Source of the DNA: Burkholderiales bacterium
GTDB taxonomy: Bacteria; Pseudomonadota; Gammaproteobacteria; Burkholderiales; SG8-39
DNA length: 38,644 bases
Assembly: GCA_020845995.1 (NCBI GenBank)
Contig: JADLES010000260.1
Span: 1-38,644, forward strand
Reading direction: 5' to 3'
The first letter of the stretch is position 1; every line of letters begins with the position of its first letter. Positions 31,451 through 38,644 of this stretch are shown one piece after another. The position numbers and the translations under genes were made by a program. The notes beneath the pieces were generated by a model. It was not told where the DNA came from. It searched no databases and saw nothing but the letters and a program-made list of their open reading frames with translations.

Positions 31451-32218
31451 TCAGCCGAGCGCCCCTGTGCGCCAGCGCACGACGCCGGTGCCGGACCAGT
31501 GGCCGAAGGAACTCAGGTCGAGCTTTGGCGCCGAAATGCGCTCCCACAGGGGCACCATGTTCGGAAAGCGGATGTCGTCCAGCACCAGCAACGGCGCGCG
31601 CTCGAAGTGCGTGGCGCTTAGCAGTGCGAGAAAAGTCGGCTCGAAGACGCCGTCCTTGGGTCCGTCGATGAAGATAATGTGCGCGCCGCGAAGTAGACCC
31701 TCGTGCGTTCGGAAGTCTCCCGCGCGCGCCAAGTCCGCGAGAACTTGGCGAAAGTCGCCGGCGGCAAAGTCCTCGTCTCGCAAGCAGGTATTCTGCAATG
31801 AACGCCACGGTACGACGTCGAAGGTGACAATCTCTGCGCCGGGTTCAAGCTGCTGTCGCATCGCGAGCGCCGAGAGCCCAGTGTAGGTGCCGATCTCCAC
31901 GATGCGCCGCGGCTTCAGCACCGTTACCATCCCAGCCAGCAGGCGATAGTGCTCGCCCGGCCAAATGTCCGGCCAGCGGGGTCCGGAAACGACACGCGCC
32001 GACAGCTCCCGCATCGACACTGACGCCGCGGCACGAATCCAGCCGGCGGCCTCGAGGCACAGGCGTTCGAGTTCGGCATCGGTCGCCTGTGTTAGCGGCA
32101 GGAACGCCGACACGCGGCCGGGCGGGACCTGGCGGCCGAATCCTAGAGCCAAGGCGGCAATGCGTTCCCGCAGCCCGGCCAGGCGGCGGGCGACGGAACC
32201 CCTTGCCGGCCCGATCAT
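31451..32218 (-). CDS. Class I methyltransferase (Methyltransf_24/O-methyltransferase-like)
   Basis: The 255-residue protein has RIVEIGTYTGLSALAM (105-120) as SAM motif I, IVTFDVVPW (130-138) as motif II, HIIFIDGPKDGVFEP (180-194) with the metal-binding Asp, and LLVLDDIRFPNM (210-221). The FIDGPK and LDDIRF pair is typical of Methyltransf_24-type O-methyltransferases, which use a divalent metal. ATG 32218 overlaps the preceding glycosyltransferase stop (ATGA). It is one of several methyltransferases in the cluster, suggesting a heavily O-methylated glycan. Confidence 0.84.
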   Translation of the reverse strand: MIGPARGSVARRLAGLRERIAALALGFGRQVPPGRVSAFLPLTQATDAELERLCLEAAGWIRAAASVSMRELSARVVSGPRWPDIWPGEHYRLLAGMVTVLKPRRIVEIGTYTGLSALAMRQQLEPGAEIVTFDVVPWRSLQNTCLRDEDFAAGDFRQVLADLARAGDFRTHEGLLRGAHIIFIDGPKDGVFEPTFLALLSATHFERAPLLVLDDIRFPNMVPLWERISAPKLDLSSFGHWSGTGVVRWRTGALG

Positions 32219-33132
32219 CGGGCCGCCGTCCCGCCGGCCGCAGTTGCAATGACACCGAACCTCGTTTTGAGCTTGCGCATGACGGTTTCCATCTGCTCTG
32301 CGGTCACGAGAATCGCACCATCGCTGCTCCTGACGGGCACACGCCGCGCCACCATGCGCCAGAACCACAGGTGGAATACCCGGCCGCCGTAGGTCGTGCC
32401 GAAGCCATGCCGAAGGTTTGCCGACCCGAATGCAGGCTCATGCCGAAATTGCGGGAACAACTCCACCTCGTGCGATGTCGGCAGCAGAGGACTGACCGCG
32501 CGCGCATCGAAGCGCCCCAAGGCAATCAGGCGCTCCGTCACACGGCAGCATGGGTCGCCGTCGCCGTGAGGCAGGACGTCAAGTTGATGCACGTCGAGGA
32601 AAGACCGCCGGACGGCCAGGAAGCATGGATGCAGGTAGGTCTTGAGCCCGGTCCGGTCCGGGATGTGGGCAAGAACGCCCACTGCGTCCCGGGTCTCCAA
32701 CTCCGCGAGCACGTAGTCGTCCCAACCTGGCTCCACGGGAAAAGCGTCCACGTCGCATACAAGGATGGTCTCGTCGTCCGTCTGCCGGAGCATGCGCTGC
32801 AGCGACTCCCCGTGGGTGTGCGGCTCGAACTCAGGCCACGGTCGGAACACCGTCGGAAAACCGAAGCGCGCGACAATCTCATCGAAGCTGGACGCTTCCT
32901 CCCGGGAGGTGCAATTGCGCATCACGTAGTAGTTGAACGGCCCGGAAGCGTTCGACTGCAGGGCCGACAGGTGCAGGTCGAAGATTTCCGCCGCGTCGAA
33001 GTAGGCGACGTAGACGCCTAGGCGCGCCCCCGGCCGGCCACGGACCTTGCGATGCCAGCCAACGCGTTCGCGGACGGCAAACGCTGCGGCCCGGCCTCGC
33101 CGCGTGAACTTGCGCCCCAGTTTCGCGATCAT
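32215..33132 (-). CDS. GT-A-like glycosyltransferase, family not assigned
   Basis: The 305-residue protein has ARLGVYVAYFDAAEIFDLHL (37-56) as an opening strand and helix, NYYVMRNCTS, and the strongly GT-A-like ILVCDVDAFPVEPGWDDY (123-140), where DVD is a DXD metal site. HLWFWRMV near residue 255 is a plausible acceptor or metal His region. I do not recognise a specific family. It lies between the ABC exporter gene and a methyltransferase gene with ATGA overlaps on both sides, so a role in glycan assembly is well supported by context. No membrane helix or signal peptide is visible. Confidence 0.72.
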   Translation of the reverse strand: MIAKLGRKFTRRGRAAAFAVRERVGWHRKVRGRPGARLGVYVAYFDAAEIFDLHLSALQSNASGPFNYYVMRNCTSREEASSFDEIVARFGFPTVFRPWPEFEPHTHGESLQRMLRQTDDETILVCDVDAFPVEPGWDDYVLAELETRDAVGVLAHIPDRTGLKTYLHPCFLAVRRSFLDVHQLDVLPHGDGDPCCRVTERLIALGRFDARAVSPLLPTSHEVELFPQFRHEPAFGSANLRHGFGTTYGGRVFHLWFWRMVARRVPVRSSDGAILVTAEQMETVMRKLKTRFGVIATAAGGTAAR

Positions 33133-34928
33133 GCCGTGGACTCCTGCGCGAGCGTTTGGAACTGCTCGTTCGCGGCAAGCAATTCCTCGAAGCCGCCCTC
33201 CGCCGCGAGCCGCCCGCGGTCGAGCAGCAGGACGCGGTCGAAGCCCCGCAGCGCGGCGACGTGGTGGGCGACCGCGATGACGGCCATCTCGCCGCGGAGC
33301 CGCAGCACGGTCTCGAAAATCTGGCGCTCGGTTTCCGCATCCACTGCGCTGGTCGCCTCGTCGAGGATCAGCAGGCTAGGCTCGCGGTAAAGCGCGCGCG
33401 CCAGCGCGAGACGTTGGCGCTGTCCGCCGCTCAGACGGATTCCGCGCTCGCCGACAACGGTCTGGTAGCGCTGCGGCAGTTCGCGTTCGATGAACCCGGC
33501 AAGCTGCGCTCGCTCGACGGCGCGGCGCAGCCGAGTCGCGTCGATCGCTTCCGACTCGACGCCGAACGCGATGTTCTCCGCGATGGTGGCATCGAGCAGC
33601 ACCGGGTGCTGCGGGACCAATCCGATCTGCTTGGACCAGCCGTCGCGCACGGCCTCCAGCGCCAAGCCGTCGATCGTCACGTTGCCCGAGGTGGGCTGCA
33701 CCAACCCTCCCAGCACGTCGACGAGCGTAGACTTGCCGGCGCCGGTCGAGCCGACGAGGGCCACCGCCTGGCCGCGCCCGACCCGCGCCGTGATTCCGTC
33801 GAGCGCCGGCGGGCGGCCGGGCTCGAAGGCGACCGCCACCTCCCGCGCACAGACCTCGCTCCACCGAGCCACCGATCCCTCGTCCCCGCGCCGCGCCACC
33901 GCCTCCGCCGCCAGGGCCTGCCGCATCTCCTCGGACAGGGTCTCCAGCGCCGGCAGGTTGAAGCGGACGTTCGCGATCCCGGTGAACACCTGTTGGAGCG
34001 CGGGCAGCAACCGGTATCCTGCGAAGGCGTAAAGCGCGATAGTGGGCAGCACCGGCTGTCCCGCCTCCGGGCTGCGGGTCGCGGCGAGCACGATGAGGAC
34101 GACCCCACCGAAGGCGAAGGCCTCGATCACGTAGCGCGGCCCGTGCGCCAGCGCGCCGATGTTCCCCTCGCTACGGGAAAGCGCCAGCGAGGTCGCGCCG
34201 AAGCGCCGCGCAAAGTAGTCCTCCGCGCCGAAGGCCTTAACCTCCTTGATGGCCGAGAGCGACTCGGTCGCGACGCGCACCTGGGTTTCGCCCGCGGAGG
34301 CGACTCGCTCCCCCGCCGCGTACAGGAAGCCGCGCACGAAGCGGTAGTAGATCGCGTAGACCGCGCACAGCGCGGCCGTCATTGAGACCGCGATCACCGG
34401 ATCGACGGCGATCAGCAGCGCGAAGACGGCAACCGCGACGATGGACTTGGAGAACACGATGAGGGTCGGTTCGAGCACGCCGACCGTGAATCGTCGGGCC
34501 TGCAGAAAGAGGCCCGACACCAGGTCGGCCGAATGACGGCTGAAATGCCAGGCATAGGGCCGGCGCAGGTAGTGCGCCAGCAGCAATGCCGCGATGCGAT
34601 TGCCCTTGAAGATGGCGAAGCGCGACAACGCCCAGCCCGACAAGGCGTTCAGCAGGTTGCCGACGGTCACAAGGACGAAGGCCAGTACCCCAAGCGCCAC
34701 GATGAAATCCCGCGGGCTGTCCATGCCGAGGCGGTCGTAGACGGCGGCCATGACCCTGTTGGATGTCACCAGCGCTGGGTCGGAGGCCACGGCGAGGAAC
34801 GGCAGGATCGAACCGACGCCAAGCACCTCGACGCAGCCGATCAAGATCATCAGGGCGGCGATCAACGCCATGCGCCGCCGGTCGCGGGCATCGAGCAAAA
34901 CTCCCAGATCGCTCAGGAAGCTAATCAC
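33129..34928 (-). CDS. ABC transporter, fused membrane and ATPase domains (MsbA/PglK-like)
   Basis: The 599-residue half-transporter has six predicted membrane helices (about 20-320) and one ATPase domain. Walker A is VGSTGAGKST (392-401), the Q-loop lies in LVPQHPVLLDATI, the signature is LSGGQRQR (499-506), Walker B is LLILDEATSAVD (519-530), and the H-loop His is H555 (VAHH). Homodimers of this kind flip lipid-linked oligosaccharides (PglK) or lipid A (MsbA). In this cluster, export of a lipid-linked glycan is likely. GTG 34928 has AAAGG 7-8 nt upstream. Its presence with a Wzy-like polymerase suggests it may replace Wzx as the flippase. Confidence 0.92.
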   Translation of the reverse strand: MISFLSDLGVLLDARDRRRMALIAALMILIGCVEVLGVGSILPFLAVASDPALVTSNRVMAAVYDRLGMDSPRDFIVALGVLAFVLVTVGNLLNALSGWALSRFAIFKGNRIAALLLAHYLRRPYAWHFSRHSADLVSGLFLQARRFTVGVLEPTLIVFSKSIVAVAVFALLIAVDPVIAVSMTAALCAVYAIYYRFVRGFLYAAGERVASAGETQVRVATESLSAIKEVKAFGAEDYFARRFGATSLALSRSEGNIGALAHGPRYVIEAFAFGGVVLIVLAATRSPEAGQPVLPTIALYAFAGYRLLPALQQVFTGIANVRFNLPALETLSEEMRQALAAEAVARRGDEGSVARWSEVCAREVAVAFEPGRPPALDGITARVGRGQAVALVGSTGAGKSTLVDVLGGLVQPTSGNVTIDGLALEAVRDGWSKQIGLVPQHPVLLDATIAENIAFGVESEAIDATRLRRAVERAQLAGFIERELPQRYQTVVGERGIRLSGGQRQRLALARALYREPSLLILDEATSAVDAETERQIFETVLRLRGEMAVIAVAHHVAALRGFDRVLLLDRGRLAAEGGFEELLAANEQFQTLAQESTA

Positions 34929-34964
34929 GGATCGCCTTTGAACTAGGCGACATCGCGCTGGAAG

Positions 34965-37900
34965 CTAGTGCGCCCAAACCTGCCTCCGGTCGTCATCCTG
35001 CGGGGCCCTGTCCGGCGCGCCGGACCGAACCGCCAACCCCAGGAACGGCGCGAGCGCCGAGGCGACCTCCGTCGCTTGGATCCTCCTCATGCAGAGATTG
35101 TCCCGCGGGCAACGTTGCAGCATGCAGGTGTGGCAATCCACCCATTTCTGCAATACGACGTTGCGCGCCCCGTACGGTCGCCACTTGCCGCGCATCTGCC
35201 AGAACGAGAAAAGCGACACGGTGGGCGTCCCGACTGCCGACGCCATGTGCTGGACCCCCGAATCCACGCACGCGAGCACGGCGCAGCGGCGCAGCAACTC
35301 GGCGGACTCGGCGATGCTGAGCTGGCCGGCGAAGGACGCGGCCCCCGCGCCGATGCCGTCGGCAATGCGCCGACAGTCGACAGCGTCCCCGGCGCCACCG
35401 AGGACCGCGACCTTCGCGCCCGCCTCCCGCATGAAGCGGCCGACTTCGATGAAGCGTTCCAAGGGCCAGCGGTTCGTCTCGCGCTTTGCGCCGGGCGCCA
35501 GCGCAGCCACCATCTCGGCGGGTCCCAAAGCCGCCTCCAGGCGCGCGCTGACCGTCGCCTCGGTGGAGGGTCGCCGCGGCAGGCCGAAGTCCGCCTCGCT
35601 TACCTCGATGCCGGCGTGGCGGACCACGTTCAGCACCCGCTCGACCTCATTCTCGAACCGCCGGTGTATGGTCTGCGCGGCGGCGCCGAACCGGATCGTG
35701 TCGACGCTCCATCCGGTCGCCCACCCCACCCCAGCCAAGCGCGTGAACAGCATGTCGCGGACTTGGCGGTAGACGCTCGACAGGTTGTTGGGAAGCTCGA
35801 CCCAGATGTCGATGCGGCGAGCGCGCAACGCCCGGAGCAGCGCCAACCTGCCGGCGATCGAGTCGATGTCGTCGCCGTAGTACGGCAGCACCTCGTCGAT
35901 CCAGTCGATGCCGGCAAGGACCTCGGGTGCCCCGACCATGCCACGACCGCCAGGCGAGGAGAAGTAGGTGAGATGCGCGTCGGGATACGCCTGCCGCACG
36001 GCCCGCACGGCCGGCAACGTGCAAAGAATGTCGCCGATGCTGCCGATGCGATAGACACAGATGCGCCGTGCCGTCCCCGGCCGTTCGCCGGGCCACAGCA
36101 TGCGCGCCGTCAGGCGCAGCGCGCCATTGGTGGAGCAATAGAGCAGATCCGCGATCCCCGCCACGACCGCGGACCGCCGAGTACCCGCGGGAAGCGTGAG
36201 CGCGGCGCCGGCCGGCGCATCGGAGAGCACCTTCCTCGCCCAGCCGCGGAGTCCGCGCAACATCGCGGCACCGCTCCGCTGATCGCCCGCAATCCACTCG
36301 CGCACTGGCACGGAGAATCCGGTCTTGGGCCGCAAAACGATCTCGCGCCCATGGGGGATCGCCGCCGTCGCAGCGGCATCCGCCTTGCGCGGCGGGCTCT
36401 CCGAAACCAGCCATGGCGCGATGCCCTGAAACAACCGCAAGTCCACCAGCGGCACGCGCACCTCGATCGAGTGCGCCATGCCCGCCCAGTCGGTGTCGCG
36501 CAGCAGCTGGTTGCGCATGTACAGGGCGAGCTCGATGGAACAGACGCGCGCGTGGGGCGAGGACAACCCCTTCGACGCCTCGGCTACGCGGCCGAGCACG
36601 TCCAGACGGCCAAGGCCCGCTTGCACCGCAATCGGATCCAGCACCTCGGACAACTCCCACGGCAGGTAAAGAGCGCGCCGCAAGAGGTAAGCACCTTCAT
36701 AAGTACCTCCGTATTCCAATAAGCTCGCGAATTTGGGCGAGGTGATACGCGAAAGCAAGGGCCCGGTGGCGGCGCGCGCGAGGCGCCCGAGGAACGGCAC
36801 GAGCGCCGCTGCGCGCAACCAGCGCGCCAGACGCGGCACGTCGCGGAAGCTCGGATAGCCGCCGAATATCTCATCGCCTCCCAGGCCTGACAGCGCCACC
36901 TTGATTCCGGCGCGCGCCGCCTCGCGGCAGATGAAATACGAATTCACGCCATCGGTGCTCGGCTGGTCCATCGCATCGAGGATGTGTCCGAGTTGCGCAC
37001 TGAAGTCCTCCCGCTCGATCCAATGCGTTTCGTGCACCGTGCCGAGAGCCGCCGCCACCTTCTCGGCCAGCGGCGCCTCGTCGTCGCGGGACCCGCGATA
37101 TTCGCTGAAGCCGAGCGTCAGGCTGCGCAGGCCGGCCCCCTTTTCGGCAGCAGCGAGCCGCGCGATCAGCGAGGAATCCACACCAGCCGAAAGGAACATG
37201 CCGACGGGAACGTCGGCGACCAGGTGATGCCGGACGGAATCCCTCAAGGCATCGCCGAGAGTAGTCCGATCGCCGGCGCCGAATGGTCGCGCGTCGCGCT
37301 GCGCGCGATCAAGCGTGTCGCGCACACTAAAGTACGAGTGCGTCGCGATCTGGCCATGCATTCGCAAGGTGAGTGTCGATCCCGCAGGCAAGCAATGAAT
37401 ATTTCGGTACAGGGTATAGGGCTCTGGCACGCAGCCCCATAAAAGGAATCCCACCGAAGCCGCCGGTTCCGGCATGATGTCGATGGCCTCGGCAGCGAGC
37501 AACGCCTTGACCTGCGAGGCAAAACGCAGCGTGTTGCCGTCGTCGGCATAGTAGAGCGGTTTGATGCCGAATGGGTCGCGCGCAAGGAGGAGCGTGCGCT
37601 CACGCGCGTCCCAGACGGCGAAAGCGAACATGCCGCGTAGCACATGCACGAACTCCGCGCCGCGGTCGGCGTAAAGATGCAGCAGGACTTCGGTGTCGGA
37701 CTGCGAGTGGAAGAGATAGCCCTTTGCTTCAAGTTCCCGCCGCAGCTCGCGATAGTTGTAGATCTCGCCGTTGTAGGTGATAGTGAGACGTCCGTCGGCG
37801 GTCGCCATTGGCTGTGCGCCGGATTCGGCAAGGTCGATGATTGCCAGGCGCCGATGAGCTAGCCCAACTTTCCGATCCGGCGAAATCCACAGCCCCGCGC

Positions 37901-38006
37901 CGTCCGGGCCGCGTTTGGCCATGTGCTCACGAGTCCGCAGGAGTTCCGCTTCGTCAACCGGCCGTGCGGCATCCGCGTAAGCGAAGATGCCGTTGATGCC
38001 GCACAT
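34965..38006 (-). CDS. Fusion: AsnB-like glutamine amidotransferase + GT9 heptosyltransferase-like domain
   Basis: One uninterrupted frame encodes 1013 residues. Residues 1-575 are an asparagine-synthase-type amidotransferase. C2 is the nucleophile (MCGINGIF), KRGPDG and NGEIYNY form the glutaminase site, and FLSAGVDSSL (271-280) with SGLGGDEIFGGY (373-384) form the ATP pyrophosphatase loop. Residues 648-995 are GT9-like: CVYRIGSIGDILCTLPAVRA (650-669), ALAPGAKRETNRWPLERF and VDSGVQHMASAVGTPTVSLF (914-933). A Cys cluster (CHTCMLQRC, 958-966) follows, as in many GT9 proteins. The usual AsnB C-terminal helices are replaced by a linker (575-647). The protein could amidate a uronic acid and transfer the sugar in one step, which is inference. 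It follows the UDP-glucuronate-decarboxylase-like gene by 3 nt. Confidence 0.93.
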   Translation of the reverse strand: MCGINGIFAYADAARPVDEAELLRTREHMAKRGPDGAGLWISPDRKVGLAHRRLAIIDLAESGAQPMATADGRLTITYNGEIYNYRELRRELEAKGYLFHSQSDTEVLLHLYADRGAEFVHVLRGMFAFAVWDARERTLLLARDPFGIKPLYYADDGNTLRFASQVKALLAAEAIDIMPEPAASVGFLLWGCVPEPYTLYRNIHCLPAGSTLTLRMHGQIATHSYFSVRDTLDRAQRDARPFGAGDRTTLGDALRDSVRHHLVADVPVGMFLSAGVDSSLIARLAAAEKGAGLRSLTLGFSEYRGSRDDEAPLAEKVAAALGTVHETHWIEREDFSAQLGHILDAMDQPSTDGVNSYFICREAARAGIKVALSGLGGDEIFGGYPSFRDVPRLARWLRAAALVPFLGRLARAATGPLLSRITSPKFASLLEYGGTYEGAYLLRRALYLPWELSEVLDPIAVQAGLGRLDVLGRVAEASKGLSSPHARVCSIELALYMRNQLLRDTDWAGMAHSIEVRVPLVDLRLFQGIAPWLVSESPPRKADAAATAAIPHGREIVLRPKTGFSVPVREWIAGDQRSGAAMLRGLRGWARKVLSDAPAGAALTLPAGTRRSAVVAGIADLLYCSTNGALRLTARMLWPGERPGTARRICVYRIGSIGDILCTLPAVRAVRQAYPDAHLTYFSSPGGRGMVGAPEVLAGIDWIDEVLPYYGDDIDSIAGRLALLRALRARRIDIWVELPNNLSSVYRQVRDMLFTRLAGVGWATGWSVDTIRFGAAAQTIHRRFENEVERVLNVVRHAGIEVSEADFGLPRRPSTEATVSARLEAALGPAEMVAALAPGAKRETNRWPLERFIEVGRFMREAGAKVAVLGGAGDAVDCRRIADGIGAGAASFAGQLSIAESAELLRRCAVLACVDSGVQHMASAVGTPTVSLFSFWQMRGKWRPYGARNVVLQKWVDCHTCMLQRCPRDNLCMRRIQATEVASALAPFLGLAVRSGAPDRAPQDDDRRQVWAH

Positions 38007-38009
38007 CGT

Positions 38010-38644
<635 letters not shown>

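Noticed and set aside
34965..38006. AsnB and GT9 as two genes split by a frameshift
   Set aside because: The sequence as given is open and in frame across the junction with no stop. A read error cannot be excluded but is not indicated.

Overview
The window is GC-rich and almost completely coding, and almost every gene lies on the minus strand. The dense overlapping genes, GTG and TTG starts, and gene families present (NodU-type carbamoyltransferase, FkbM and TylF methyltransferases, KdtX-like GT2, GT9 heptosyltransferase, AsnB amidotransferase) fit a Gram-negative proteobacterium. I lean to a betaproteobacterium, by resemblance only. No rRNA, tRNA, CRISPR array or transposase was found, and no stretch over 300 bases lacks a gene or gene remnant.

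Left block (1-5730) is accessory DNA. It holds a partial DUF218 protein, a Phd-type antitoxin with a PIN toxin, a Fic protein, an AAA ATPase with a DUF4143 domain, and a VapBC pair. A glycosyltransferase gene also lies in this block. A hairpin repeat with core GGGGACAGACCCC sits at almost every gene border here, and I did not see it further right. Two identical 39-nt copies in inverted orientation bracket the ATPase-vapBC segment, and repeat sequence is translated into the ends of several proteins.

Central block (5714-22270) is a tightly packed run of minus-strand genes, often joined by 4-nt ATGA or GTGA overlaps. It encodes glycosyltransferases, methyltransferases, an NAD-dependent sugar epimerase, a class II aldolase, a tandem nucleotidyltransferase, a GtrA-like protein, a GDPD-like protein, a membrane protein fused to a uridine-kinase-like domain, a HAD phosphatase and a carbamoyltransferase. 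Kinase, phosphatase, nucleotidyltransferases, aldolase and phosphodiester-type enzyme together look like a pathway that makes and attaches an unusual activated sugar or phospho-substituent. The substrate is unknown.

Right block (22301-38644) supplies the rest of a surface-polysaccharide system: a Wzy-like polymerase, several GT4 enzymes, a GT-C membrane protein with a decayed neighbouring paralogue, methyltransferases, a GT-A enzyme and an ABC exporter. It also has a 1013-residue fusion of AsnB amidotransferase with a GT9 glycosyltransferase. One methyltransferase gene is on the plus strand.

At the right edge is a UDP-glucuronate-decarboxylase-like gene. Its conserved CYDEGKR active-site segment is preceded directly by what looks like the C-terminal end of an intein. 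I consider this intein, the kinase-membrane fusion with its enzyme cassette, and the AsnB-GT9 fusion the three most notable items.
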